Shown here: positions 46,281 through 54,622 of the stretch, piece by piece
How positions within the stretch are numbered: position 1 is the first letter of the stretch
How the letters are laid out: the number at the start of each line of letters is the position of its first letter
DNA from: Succinivibrio sp.
GTDB taxonomy: Bacteria > Pseudomonadota > Gammaproteobacteria > Enterobacterales > Succinivibrionaceae
Assembly: GCA_017469335.1 (NCBI GenBank)
Contig: JAFUGP010000099.1
Coordinates: 1 to 54,925 of the forward strand
Reading direction: 5' to 3'
DNA length: 54,925 nt
The notes under the pieces: model-generated
What the model saw: only the letters and a program-made list of their open reading frames with translations
Databases searched by the model: none
What the model was told of the DNA's origin: nothing
Position numbers and translations under genes: made by a program

Positions 46281-46487
46281 TTAAACGTGAATGTTGACGT
46301 GGGTACCCACGCTGCCTTCGGCCACGGGTGAATTGATGTTCATGGCTACGGCCTGGATCTGGTTGACGCTCTGCAGCGCTCCCTGAAGCAGAGACATAGC
46401 CTGTTCGCCCTCTTTGTCCCGGGCAATTTTACTCATAGCCAATGCAACCGAGTTGCTGGTCTCACCGGCGGCAGAAGTCTCGTCCAT
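46281..46487 (-). CDS. Small YjfB-like putative motility protein
   Basis: The 68-residue product resembles the YjfB putative motility family of small proteins. It has a short N-terminal helix (SVALAMSKIARD), a Gln/Leu-rich helix (QAMSLLQGALQSVNQIQA) and a C-terminal GSVGTHVNIHV that recalls the family's LGSKVDV-type ending. AGGAG lies eight bases before ATG 46487; a frame open farther upstream is ignored. It stands alone with its own terminator. Its candidate promoter is sigma-28-like and shares its -10 octamer with that of fliD, which links it to late flagellar genes. The molecular role is unknown. Confidence 0.75.
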   Translation of the reverse strand: MDETSAAGETSNSVALAMSKIARDKEGEQAMSLLQGALQSVNQIQAVAMNINSPVAEGSVGTHVNIHV

Positions 46488-46526
46488 GCTAAAACTCCTA
46501 AATTTACCAATCCCTTCCAACCTATC

Positions 46527-46554
46527 TTAACGGCACGGTAACTGCCAAAATTGA
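46527..46554 (-). promoter_or_regulatory. Sigma-28-like promoter of the YjfB-like gene
   Basis: On the minus strand, GCCGTTAA (46534-46527) is identical to the fliD -10 candidate and one base from the FliA consensus. Sixteen bases upstream is TCAA (46554-46551), one base from TAAA. It lies about 40 bases before the ATG, in the 85-base gap after the HAD gene. Confidence 0.45.
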
Positions 46555-46572
46555 GCTTGGCGGCAGATTTTT

Positions 46573-47187
46573 TCAGAGTGACAGCTCAAGCAGACGGGCC
46601 GCTTCCTGAGCCGCACTCTCCCGGGGCGAAAACAGCACTGTCTGGATGCCCCGGCTGCGGGCCGTGACCAGATTGGCCTCATTGTCGTCAATGAAGAGAC
46701 ACTCTTCGGGGTTGAGTTTGTAGCGCTCCAGGAGGGTAAGGTATATGCCCTTTTCGGGTTTGATGGTTTTCTCTTCGCCTGAGACCACGATACCTTCAAG
46801 GTTCTGCAGAAATTTGAAGCTCTCAAAGGCGATGGGGAAGGTTTCGGCCGACCAGTTGGTTAGGCCATAAGCGGTATAGCGCCCGGATTTTTGAACGGCA
46901 TCCAACAGTGCCACACCGCAGTCAATCTGTCCGCCCAACATCTGCGGCCATTTGGTTTTCCAGTAGCCTATAAATTCGGCGTAATCGGGGTACTGGGCGC
47001 TTAGCTCGGCGATGCACTCATCAAAGGAAAGACCTTTGTCCATCTGCGCGTTCCACTCTGAGGTGCAGATGTGGGCCAGAAAGTACTCCATTTTCCCGTC
47101 ATCCTTGAACAAGGAGCGGTAAACATAACGCGGATCCCAGTCTATGAGCACGCCGCCGAAATCAAAAATCACATTGCGAATGGCCAC
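46573..47187 (-). CDS. HAD-superfamily hydrolase (YihX-like)
   Basis: This is a predicted phosphatase. The 204-residue product starts IRNVIFDFGGVLIDWD, where the first Asp (residue 9) is the nucleophile. The usual second Asp is Gly, as in YihX-type enzymes (DLGNV). A Thr-Asn segment (GLTNWSAETF) is motif II, a lysine (KPEKGIY) is motif III, and FIDDNEANL is motif IV. The start is GTG at 47187, with GGGGGAG about eight bases upstream. The substrate is unknown; related enzymes act on small sugar phosphates. It is followed at 86 bases by the YjfB-like gene, which has its own promoter. Confidence 0.88.
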   Translation of the reverse strand: MAIRNVIFDFGGVLIDWDPRYVYRSLFKDDGKMEYFLAHICTSEWNAQMDKGLSFDECIAELSAQYPDYAEFIGYWKTKWPQMLGGQIDCGVALLDAVQKSGRYTAYGLTNWSAETFPIAFESFKFLQNLEGIVVSGEEKTIKPEKGIYLTLLERYKLNPEECLFIDDNEANLVTARSRGIQTVLFSPRESAAQEAARLLELSL

Positions 47188-47548
47188 GATGGCGCTCCCC
47201 CGGCATAAAGTGACACAGGCCTGACGGATCTTGTGGGTGAACCCCGGGAAAATTGCCGTCAGGAACTTTCAGACAAACTTATTGTGCCTGCAAGGTAATT
47301 CTGACATTTAGGCTTCAAGGTCGCAAGTACCGTACAGGTTAATTGGGCAAAAGTGCGTATTTTGCAGTTGTGGCAGTGCACAATGATGAGTCAGCGCTCA
47401 CAGCGGTTTAGGCAAGCTGCTATGCAGGCACGGATTTTTTGCTATCATTTTGTCAGGAAAAGGTCCTCAACTCAGGTTGGGGGATACTGGTTTAAAAAGA
47501 CCGATGATGCTGCCGCAGCCTGAGAGTACGGCGCATGGAGATATTGTA
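47188..47548. other. Divergent region between the HAD gene and the ABC importer
   Basis: This 361-base gap has an extended -10 promoter on the plus strand, TGC-TATCAT (47440-47448), preceded by a T tract; no good -35 is visible. The expected leader of about 95 bases contains CTCAGG and CCTGAG as possible stem arms. I found no gene or known riboswitch. AT-rich stretches near 47265-47360 may hold the promoter of the HAD gene. Confidence 0.45.
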
Positions 47549-48301
47549 ATGAAATTTAAGACTTTGCTGCTGGGTATTTCCGCTTTGACTTTGCTCACCT
47601 CTTTTGGCGTGCAGGCCGCGCAAAAGATCCGCATAGGAACCGAACCTACTTTTGCCCCCTTTGAGTTCACCACAGATCAGGGTGAGGAGTTGGGCTTTGA
47701 CATCGACATTATCAGGGCCATTGCCGTAAATCAGGGTCTTGAGCTGGAGATCGTCAATATGCCTTTTGACGGGCTTATTCCCGCTCTCATGACTTCGCAG
47801 ATCGATGCTGCCATCGCCGGTGTCACCATTACCGAGGAACGTCGCAAAAAGGTTGATTTTACCGATCCCTACTATGAGTCTTCGCTGAGTCTGGTGATCT
47901 TAAAGGATAATGTCGGCAAATATCAGAAAGTTGATGATCTCAAGGGTAAGAAGATTTGCGGCCAGATCGGCAATACCGGTGCTGCCTGGGCGGCCGAGCA
48001 TCTTACCGATCCGAGCAACGTCAAAAACTTCAATACTCACCCCGAGGCTTTCATGGAACTGAAAAACTCAGGCTGCGAGGCGGTGATGACCGATCGTCCG
48101 GTCAACGAATACTTTTTGGTGCAGGATGGTTCCGGTGCCTTTGTGGAGATCCCGGATTTTGTGGATGCGGCGCAGATGGGCATCGCGGTGAGAAAGAGCA
48201 ACAAGGAGATTCTGCAAAAATTAAACGAGGGACTGCGTCAGATTAAGAAGGACGGCACTTTCTCGCAGATCCACCAGAAGTGGTTTGGCGGCGCCGAATA
48301 A
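47549..48301 (+). CDS. Polar amino-acid ABC transporter, periplasmic binding protein
   Basis: This is the substrate-binding protein of an amino-acid importer. The 250-residue product has a signal peptide (residues 1-22, LLLGISALTLLTSF, cleavage near VQA-AQ). The type II binding-protein fold shows IRIGTEPTFAPFEF, GFDIDIIRAIA and GVTITEERRKKVDFTDPYY, as in GlnH and HisJ. I start at ATG 47549 with GGAG eight bases upstream; the open frame farther upstream is not signal-like. Overall pattern and length are closest to GlnH, but glutamine, arginine and others cannot be told apart by eye. Permease and ATPase genes follow. Confidence 0.9.
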   Translation: MKFKTLLLGISALTLLTSFGVQAAQKIRIGTEPTFAPFEFTTDQGEELGFDIDIIRAIAVNQGLELEIVNMPFDGLIPALMTSQIDAAIAGVTITEERRKKVDFTDPYYESSLSLVILKDNVGKYQKVDDLKGKKICGQIGNTGAAWAAEHLTDPSNVKNFNTHPEAFMELKNSGCEAVMTDRPVNEYFLVQDGSGAFVEIPDFVDAAQMGIAVRKSNKEILQKLNEGLRQIKKDGTFSQIHQKWFGGAE

Positions 48302-48316
48302 CAGCGGTTGTGCCAG

Positions 48317-48988
48317 ATGTTATTTGATGTAGAAATAATTTTTCGCTCCCTCAATCTGCTGTTGGTGGGAGCGATGTGGACCATCGGCATTACTTTGGTG
48401 TCGGTATCCCTGGGTGTGGTTATCGGCTTGCTGGTTGGCATTGCCGAACTTTCACGCTATCGGATTTTGCGTCTGCCTGCCAAGGTTTATGTGGACTTTA
48501 TCCGCGGTACGCCGCTGTTGGTGCAGATCTTTATCATTTACTTTGCGCTGCCGGCTCTTATCGGTGCCAGAGTGGAACCCTTTGTGGCGGCAGTGGCCGC
48601 CTGTTCCATCAATTCCGGCGCTTATGTGGCCGAGATTTTCCGGGCTGGTATCCAGTCCATCGACAAAGGACAGACGGAGGCGGGGCGCTCCCTGGGTATG
48701 ACCTGGGGGCAGACCATGCGCTACATCATTATTCCTCAGGCTTTCAGGCGCATTATTCCACAGCTGGGCAATGAGTTCATCGCCATGCTCAAAGACTCCT
48801 CCCTGGTATCGGTGATAGGCTTTGAGGAACTTACCCGCAAGGGTCAGCTGGTTATTGCCTCCACTTATGCCTCCTTGGAGATTTGGACGGCAGTGGCAAT
48901 TATCTATCTGATAATGACCCTGTCAATAAGCCGTTTTGTCGCCTTCTTGGAACTTAAGTACAACGGGCCAAAAAAAAGATCAGCGTGA
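48317..48988 (+). CDS. Polar amino-acid ABC transporter, permease
   Basis: This is the inner-membrane subunit of the importer. The 223-residue product starts [16 protein letters not shown], like GlnP (MQFDW). It has about five membrane helices, with the family segments [19 protein letters not shown] and [18 protein letters not shown], and an EAA loop around [29 protein letters not shown] 48317 is preferred to a TTG three codons upstream on the basis of that match. The binding site is weak, and the gene follows the binding-protein gene by 15 bases, so coupling is likely. Confidence 0.92.
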   Translation: MLFDVEIIFRSLNLLLVGAMWTIGITLVSVSLGVVIGLLVGIAELSRYRILRLPAKVYVDFIRGTPLLVQIFIIYFALPALIGARVEPFVAAVAACSINSGAYVAEIFRAGIQSIDKGQTEAGRSLGMTWGQTMRYIIIPQAFRRIIPQLGNEFIAMLKDSSLVSVIGFEELTRKGQLVIASTYASLEIWTAVAIIYLIMTLSISRFVAFLELKYNGPKKRSA

Positions 48989-49004
48989 TTTAAACGATAT
49001 TTTT

Positions 49005-49754
49005 ATGAGTGAATCAACAGCCTCTCAGAACGACATGATAGTCATCAGGGATCTGCACAAGAGCTTTGGCAGCAATGAGATCCTGAAGGGCATCGATCTT
49101 GAGATAAAAAAAAGCGAAGTGGTGGTGATCATCGGTCCGTCTGGATCGGGCAAAAGTACCCTGTTGCGCTGCATCAACTACCTGGAAGTGCCCAGTTCGG
49201 GCACGATCAGCATTGACGGTGAAGTGATTTCTCCCACCACCAACATCAACAAGATCCGGGCAGAGGTAGGCATGGTATTCCAGCACTTCAACCTCTTCCC
49301 GCATCTGGACGTGCATCTGAATATCACGCTGGCTTTGCTCAAGGTCAGGCGGCTTGAGCAGGATCAGGCCGATAAAATCGCCTCGGAGCTGCTGCAAAGG
49401 GTGGGGCTGTCCGACAAGGCGCATGCCTTGCCCAGCGAGCTCTCCGGCGGTCAACAGCAGCGCGTGGCCATTGCCAGAGCCCTGGCCATGAATCCCAAGA
49501 TCATGCTCTTTGACGAGCCTACCTCGGCGCTTGATCCTGAGATGGTCAATGAGGTACTGGACGTGATGAAAGATCTGGCCAAAAGCGGTATGACCATGGT
49601 GTGCGTGACTCACGAGATGGGCTTTGCCCGTCAGGTGGCCAACCGGGTGCTCTTCGTCGATCAGGGCAAGATCCTGGAGGAGGGGGCGCCAGAGGAAATT
49701 TTCTCCCATCCCAAGCAGCCGCGCATGCAGGAATTTCTCTCCAAAATTCTCTGA
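49005..49754 (+). CDS. Polar amino-acid ABC transporter, ATP-binding protein
   Basis: This ATPase drives the importer. The 249-residue product has Walker A GPSGSGKS at 44-51, a Q-loop in [11 protein letters not shown], the signature LSGGQQQR at 146-153, Walker B IMLFDEP at 166-172 and the switch His in VTHEM. It is of the GlnQ/HisP type. The gene starts 16 bases after the permease. The ATG at 49005 has only a weak binding site; a later ATG (49035) is possible. With the two upstream genes it forms a complete three-component importer. I see no clear terminator after it. Confidence 0.94.
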   Translation: MSESTASQNDMIVIRDLHKSFGSNEILKGIDLEIKKSEVVVIIGPSGSGKSTLLRCINYLEVPSSGTISIDGEVISPTTNINKIRAEVGMVFQHFNLFPHLDVHLNITLALLKVRRLEQDQADKIASELLQRVGLSDKAHALPSELSGGQQQRVAIARALAMNPKIMLFDEPTSALDPEMVNEVLDVMKDLAKSGMTMVCVTHEMGFARQVANRVLFVDQGKILEEGAPEEIFSHPKQPRMQEFLSKIL

Positions 49755-49982
49755 TCGGGACCATCTGCCCAAGCGGTGTTTTTCCTGAGTCAGGGAATAT
49801 TATAAAACCCTGGAATTTTCAACAGATGAATACCGGGGAAGAACCTCATGACTTCTTCCTTGCCTGTTTTTAGTGCAAATTGCGTTCTGCCAGTCCCCCC
49901 TGCCCCCAGGTTGCTGTATTATAGGCACGCGAGAAATAAATGTGCCGCAAGGCGCTTTCTCTTAACATAGGTACTAGTGAAG

Positions 49983-51182
49983 ATGTTTTTTGACCATATC
50001 GAAGCAGCTCCGGCCGATCCGATCCTGGGTCTTACCGAAGCCTTTAACAGGGATACCAGGGCAGACAAAATCAACCTGGGCGTTGGGGTATATAAAGACG
50101 AAGACGGCAAAACACTGATCCTCAAGAGTGTTAAAAAAGCCGAACAGTTACTTTTGGAAGGAGAGAGCACCAAAAGTTATCTGCCTATCACCGGTCTGCC
50201 TGAATATGGACGTCTGGCTCGTGAGCTGATTTTTGGCGCCGGCAGCGAATTGGTCGACGGCGGCAGAGCCATCAGCTGTCATTGTCCGGGAGGTACCGGT
50301 GCATTGCGTATCGGCGCCGACTTCATCCACCAGCAGAATCTGACCCGTACGGTGTGGATCTCCGATCCGACCTGGGTAAATCACTACCAGATTGCCAACT
50401 CATCCGGTCTCAATTTTGAGCGCTATCCCTACTACGATCGCATCAATCACAATCTTGCCTTCGAGCGCATGTTGGAGACGCTCTCTCAGGCCAAGGAAGG
50501 GGATGTGGTGCTGCTGCATGCCTGCTGTCACAACCCCACCGGCATTGATCCCACCCATGAGCAGTGGGAGGAAATTGCCGATTTTCTGGCCAAACGTCAT
50601 CTGTTACCGGCACTGGACTTTGCCTACCAGGGCTTTGGCAAAGGTCTTGACGAAGACGCCTGGGGGGTGAGGGAGATCATACGCCGTTGTCCTGAGGTGG
50701 TTATATCCAGTTCTTTCTCGAAGAATTTCGGACTCTACAGCGAACGTGCCGGTGTGCTGACTGTGGTCAGCGCCGATGAGAAAACCGCCGCCAAGGTGCT
50801 CTCTCAGGTGAAGGTGGCTATCCGTACCGCTATCTCCAATCCTCCGGCTCACGGTGAAAAAATCGTCACCACCATCTTAAGCGATCGTGATCTGCGCGCC
50901 GAGTGGGAGAGCGAGTTGCGCGTTATGCGTGATCGTATCAGACGCATGCGCGTATTGCTTGTCGAAAAACTCAAAGAGGCCGGAGCCGGTGATTTCTCGT
51001 TTATCACCGAACAAAACGGTATGTTCTCCTTCTCCGGGTTGAACAAGGAGCAGGTGGAGAAACTGCGCGAGGACTACGGTATCTATGCGGTGGCCTCGGG
51101 TCGTATCTGTGTTGCCGGCATCACCGAGCGCAATGTCGAGCGGCTGGCCCAGTCCATAGCCGCAGTGGTCATGGCAGGTTAA
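49983..51182 (+). CDS. aspC: Aromatic/aspartate aminotransferase AspC
   Basis: AspC transfers amino groups between aspartate (or aromatic amino acids) and 2-oxoglutarate using pyridoxal phosphate. The 399-residue product (E. coli 396) has AAPADPILGL at the N-terminus, GVGVYKDEDGKT, CHNPTGIDPT with Asn184, DFAYQGF with Asp212 and Tyr215, and the Schiff-base Lys247 in SFSKNFGLY. I use ATG 49983, which matches the family start; an in-frame GTG at 49977 is better spaced from an AGG and cannot be excluded. The 200 bases before it hold GC-rich pairs (GGCAC/GTGCC near 49923-49945) but no clear promoter. Confidence 0.96.
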   Translation: MFFDHIEAAPADPILGLTEAFNRDTRADKINLGVGVYKDEDGKTLILKSVKKAEQLLLEGESTKSYLPITGLPEYGRLARELIFGAGSELVDGGRAISCHCPGGTGALRIGADFIHQQNLTRTVWISDPTWVNHYQIANSSGLNFERYPYYDRINHNLAFERMLETLSQAKEGDVVLLHACCHNPTGIDPTHEQWEEIADFLAKRHLLPALDFAYQGFGKGLDEDAWGVREIIRRCPEVVISSSFSKNFGLYSERAGVLTVVSADEKTAAKVLSQVKVAIRTAISNPPAHGEKIVTTILSDRDLRAEWESELRVMRDRIRRMRVLLVEKLKEAGAGDFSFITEQNGMFSFSGLNKEQVEKLREDYGIYAVASGRICVAGITERNVERLAQSIAAVVMAG

Positions 51183-51204
51183 ACATCCTTCATCACCATA
51201 CATA

Positions 51205-51275
51205 CACGGCCGCCTGCGGGCGGCCTTAAATTGGCTAGACAGTCTGCCTGCGCAAAATGCCAAGGCGGCCGTGTA
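51205..51275 (+). terminator. Competing hairpins after aspC
   Basis: GGCCGCC-TGCG-GGCGGCC (51209-51226) is a perfect short hairpin followed by TTAAATT, a weak terminator. The arm ACACGGCCGCC (51205-51215) is also fully complementary to GGCGGCCGTGT at 51265-51275. The short and long stems are therefore mutually exclusive. Confidence 0.5.
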
Positions 51276-51390
51276 AATTTCCGACCTTTTCCTGTATTCT
51301 CAATATCCAGAGCTTTTTTGCGGCAACCGCAACCGATCCGGAATGCACTCTTGTAGGCTGCGGCTATGACGCAAAGTGCAGGTGAAAGGC

Positions 51391-52308
51391 ATGGATACAG
51401 ATAAACTCAAAGAAAAACTCAAAAAGGTGGTACCGGCGATACTGGGGGTTTACATCCTGTATCTGCTCGCGTTAGGCCTTATCAGTTCCCCCTCCGGTTC
51501 GGCTTACGAGCCTCAATCCTTGCCGTCTGAAGCGACAGACCAAGAGCGCGCCCGTATCATGGCAGAGGGTGTGACGCACGCACTGGCCGGGCAATTGGAT
51601 ACCCTGTTTGGCTGGTTGCCCAATGATCTGTTTTTTGCTCCCAACATCATCGACAACACCGCCAATTACCAACTGGGTGTGATCTACGCTACTCGCCCTG
51701 CCTCGGATATTATTGCCAAGACCGCAGCGCGCTACGGCAAGAACGATAAACTGCCCGATTTGCTGGTGGATGCCACCTCCCGCTATTTCACCTATAGCGA
51801 AAAGGCCTGGGGCTTTTGGTTTCTTTATGACTGTGAAGGCAAGTACCGCGCCGGGATCAGAAATTGGCAAAAATGGGCCGAGAGCGTGGGTGAGGGCGGC
51901 AAGAAGGCCGGAGTATTCAATCTCAAATCCGATGATATCTACGATATTCTCAAGTACTGTTCCAATCTTACTGACTATGCACTGGGGATCTTAAATAATC
52001 AGCCGGCCTCGCACTTGGAGTGCGACAACAACGTGTACTTCGTCAAAGGAGTCTGCGCAGTGATCGGTAATGTGCTGCGCGCGGTTCTGGCGGTTGACGC
52101 CTCCGTGGAGGAGCGCGGTGGGCGTGAAAATGTAAGTGAGGCTCTAAAGCGCCTGGACCACATTGCCAAGTTTTCTCCCTTGTATGTATCCGCCGGAGGC
52201 AATGATCGAGGTGATGCCATGCTGCCCAATCATGTGGCCGCTCTGGCCAGACATGTCGACGTGGCCAACAACCGCATTAATGACATCATGCACTCCATGG
52301 AGAAATAG
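51391..52308 (+). CDS. DUF2333-like membrane-anchored protein
   Basis: The function is unknown. The 305-residue product has a charged N-terminus, one membrane helix at about residues 15-32 (VVPAILGVYILYLLALGL), and a large, probably periplasmic domain. The pattern GWLPNDLFFAPNIIDN, followed by NYQLGV, a DLL-x-DATSRYFTY segment, AWGFWFLYD and YRAGI, resembles DUF2333 proteins as I recall them. ATG 51391 has a weak AGGTGA site. Upstream, TGCGG-CAA-CCGCA near 51318-51330 is a small hairpin. The ABC exporter gene begins 78 bases downstream, and the two may be co-transcribed. Confidence 0.75.
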   Translation: MDTDKLKEKLKKVVPAILGVYILYLLALGLISSPSGSAYEPQSLPSEATDQERARIMAEGVTHALAGQLDTLFGWLPNDLFFAPNIIDNTANYQLGVIYATRPASDIIAKTAARYGKNDKLPDLLVDATSRYFTYSEKAWGFWFLYDCEGKYRAGIRNWQKWAESVGEGGKKAGVFNLKSDDIYDILKYCSNLTDYALGILNNQPASHLECDNNVYFVKGVCAVIGNVLRAVLAVDASVEERGGRENVSEALKRLDHIAKFSPLYVSAGGNDRGDAMLPNHVAALARHVDVANNRINDIMHSMEK

Positions 52309-52385
52309 GAGTGTTCTCAAGACGCAGAGGTGCCCCCAGGGAGCGAGGCACAAAAGCTGCAGGTCAGGCTGCCGAAAAGGGGCGG

Positions 52386-54215
52386 ATGTGGCATTTTTTT
52401 GAAACCCTGGTTCCGCCTTTTCCGCGTCTTGATCACAGCCATCCGCCGACCGGTCTGATCAGGTTTATTTTTTATTACAGCAGGGGATTGTGGAAGTTTA
52501 TCGCCGCAGTGGGGCTGCTTAATTCAGCTCTGGCCGCCGGGGAGGCTCTCTTTTTTGTCTGTATGGGACGTCTGGTGGACTGGACGGCCGCCTCCGCGGG
52601 CCCTTCTGAATTCTGGTCTGATTACGGGGGCAGACTCGCGGTGATGCTGTTGCTGGCCGGGGTGCTGCTGCCGCTGGCGGCACTGTTGCACTCTTTGCTG
52701 CTGCACCAGACTATTTCCAGTAATTTTCCCATGCAGATCCGCTGGCGGGTGCACAGCAATATGCTGGAACAGTCGCTGGCCTTTTTCACCGATGAGTTTG
52801 CCGGGCGGGTGGCCAACAAGGTCATGCAGACAGCTCTGGCCGTGCGCACTGCAGTGCTAAAACTGGTCGATGTGATGGTGCACATGGCCGTATACATCGC
52901 CACTATGCTGTGGATGCTGTGGGATGCCGATGCTCTGCTTACCACGCCTCTGGTCATCTGGTTGGTATTGTACCTGGCGGCAATTTCTCATTTTCTGCCC
53001 AAGCTGCGCAAGGCGGCGGCCCGGCAGGCCGATGCCCGATCCGATATGGTGGGGCGCATCGTAGACAGTTATGTAAATATTTCCACGGTCAAACTGTTCG
53101 GCGGACGGGGCCGTGAGGCCAGCTACGCCAAAGACTCCATGAAGGCTTTCATCGGCACGGAATACACGGCTCTGCGCATTTTGACCATGTACGATGTCAG
53201 CGTACAGTTTATGAATTATCTGCTGCTCATAGGTCTGGCGGCACTTTCCTTGGCACTGTGGTCCGGAGGGGCAGTGACCTCGGGCAGCATCGCCATAGCG
53301 GTAGCCATCGCCATCCGCATAATCAACATGTCGCGCTGGATGATGTGGGAGGTGGGAGCTCTGTACGAGAACATAGGCACGGTCTATGACGGCATGCATA
53401 CCATAACCAGACCAATCAGCGTACAGGATCCCAGTGAGCCTGTTGAGCAGCTGCGTTTCCATGACAAGGTGAGTTTCAAAAACGTGGAATTTGCCTACCC
53501 CGGCGGCGGGACGGTGTTCAGGGATCTGAGCTTTGAGATCAGGTGCGGGGAGAAACTTGGCATCGTCGGACCCTCCGGTGCCGGCAAGACCACGCTGGTC
53601 AATCTGCTGTTGCGCTTTTATGACGTGGATAAGGGCGCTATTGAGTTGGATGGGGTGGATATTCGTTCTATCTCACAGGATCTGTTGCGCGATCAGTTTG
53701 CGATGGTTGCGCAGGATCCAGCACTGATGCACCGTACGGTAGGTGAAAATATCTGCTACGGCAGTGATTCTCAGGATGTACAGGCTATGGAGCGGGCAGC
53801 TAGACTGACCGACTCTTTGTCTTTTATCGCCAATCTATCCGATTACCGGGGCGGCAGGGGTTTCGGTACCATGGTAGGTGAGCGCGGTGTAAAACTCTCG
53901 GGTGGACAGAGGCAGCGCATCGCCTTGGCCCGGGTGCTGATGCGCAATGCCCCGATCCTGATTTTAGATGAGGCTACTTCCGCGCTTGATTCCGAGAGCG
54001 AGAGCGTAATTCAGGAGAATCTGCTCAAAGTTATGGAGCAGCGTACAGTCGTAGCCATAGCTCATAGGTTGTCGACCCTGACCGTGATGGATAGAATTTT
54101 GGTGCTTGATCATGGCGAGATTGTTGAGGAGGGCACACATGAGGAACTGCTCAAGATAGGCGGAGTTTATTTCAGGTTGTGGCAGCGGCAGTCAGGCGGG
54201 TTTTTGGGATTGTAG
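52386..54215 (+). CDS. ABC exporter, fused permease and ATPase
   Basis: This is a half-transporter of the lipid/drug exporter type that would act as a homodimer in the inner membrane. The 609-residue product has a membrane domain with about six helices (about 30-320) and an ATPase domain with Walker A GPSGAGKT, a Q-loop in MVAQDPAL, the signature LSGGQRQR, Walker B ILILDEATSALD and a switch His in AIAHRLSTL. I begin at ATG 52386 (MWHFFETLVPPFP), which resembles related exporters; a GTG at 52311 sits directly against AGGA and is less likely. The substrate is unknown. It is the last protein gene before the rRNA operon. Confidence 0.9.
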   Translation: MWHFFETLVPPFPRLDHSHPPTGLIRFIFYYSRGLWKFIAAVGLLNSALAAGEALFFVCMGRLVDWTAASAGPSEFWSDYGGRLAVMLLLAGVLLPLAALLHSLLLHQTISSNFPMQIRWRVHSNMLEQSLAFFTDEFAGRVANKVMQTALAVRTAVLKLVDVMVHMAVYIATMLWMLWDADALLTTPLVIWLVLYLAAISHFLPKLRKAAARQADARSDMVGRIVDSYVNISTVKLFGGRGREASYAKDSMKAFIGTEYTALRILTMYDVSVQFMNYLLLIGLAALSLALWSGGAVTSGSIAIAVAIAIRIINMSRWMMWEVGALYENIGTVYDGMHTITRPISVQDPSEPVEQLRFHDKVSFKNVEFAYPGGGTVFRDLSFEIRCGEKLGIVGPSGAGKTTLVNLLLRFYDVDKGAIELDGVDIRSISQDLLRDQFAMVAQDPALMHRTVGENICYGSDSQDVQAMERAARLTDSLSFIANLSDYRGGRGFGTMVGERGVKLSGGQRQRIALARVLMRNAPILILDEATSALDSESESVIQENLLKVMEQRTVVAIAHRLSTLTVMDRILVLDHGEIVEEGTHEELLKIGGVYFRLWQRQSGGFLGL

Positions 54216-54397
54216 CTGTCAAAGTGTAAATTTGCGAAAAATATAGTAATAGACCAATATGATATAGCTTTGAACGGTCGACACCCATGTCCGTAAGGCT
54301 CTTTTCTGACTCTCCGGTACAACAAGAAAGTTCTAGACAATAATTCTTTGTATAACAGTCAATTAATCTAAATATCCCTTCTGGAACCAAAAAAAAT

Positions 54398-54425
54398 TTG
54401 ACACCCCGCAAATTTTCTCTATAAT
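54398..54425 (+). promoter_or_regulatory. rRNA operon promoter
   Basis: A perfect -35 TTGACA (54398-54403) and a perfect -10 TATAAT (54420-54425) are separated by 16 bases. An A-rich UP-like tract (about 54388-54397) lies just upstream. Transcription would start near 54432. The 180 bases between the exporter stop and this promoter are AT-rich. They may hold Fis sites or a second promoter, but I cannot place one. Confidence 0.9.
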
Positions 54426-54450
54426 GCATATCCGCTGTCGCAAGACAGTG

Positions 54451-54481
54451 TGCGGCCAAAGCGCCGCATAGCTCTTTAACA
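54451..54481 (+). promoter_or_regulatory. rRNA leader antitermination site (boxB and boxA)
   Basis: TGCGGC (54451-54456) pairs with GCCGCA (54463-54468) as a boxB-like hairpin. It is followed by GCTCTTTAACA (54471-54481), a full boxA element that recruits NusB/S10 for antitermination. A CTGTC-GCAA-GACAG hairpin (54435-54448) precedes it. GGTCC/GGACC (54504-54519) and GTTTC/GAAAC hairpins follow in the leader before 16S. Confidence 0.88.
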
Positions 54482-54622
54482 GGATAAACGGACAATCTGT
54501 GCGGGTCCTTGAGAGGACCAAAAGAGTTTCGTGTGAAACTTAGGGTGACCGGTAGCTGTATGGTATGTACAGGTATGGGGATACTTTGAGGGGAGACACG
54601 AAGCCCAAGTCAAGAGAATATA

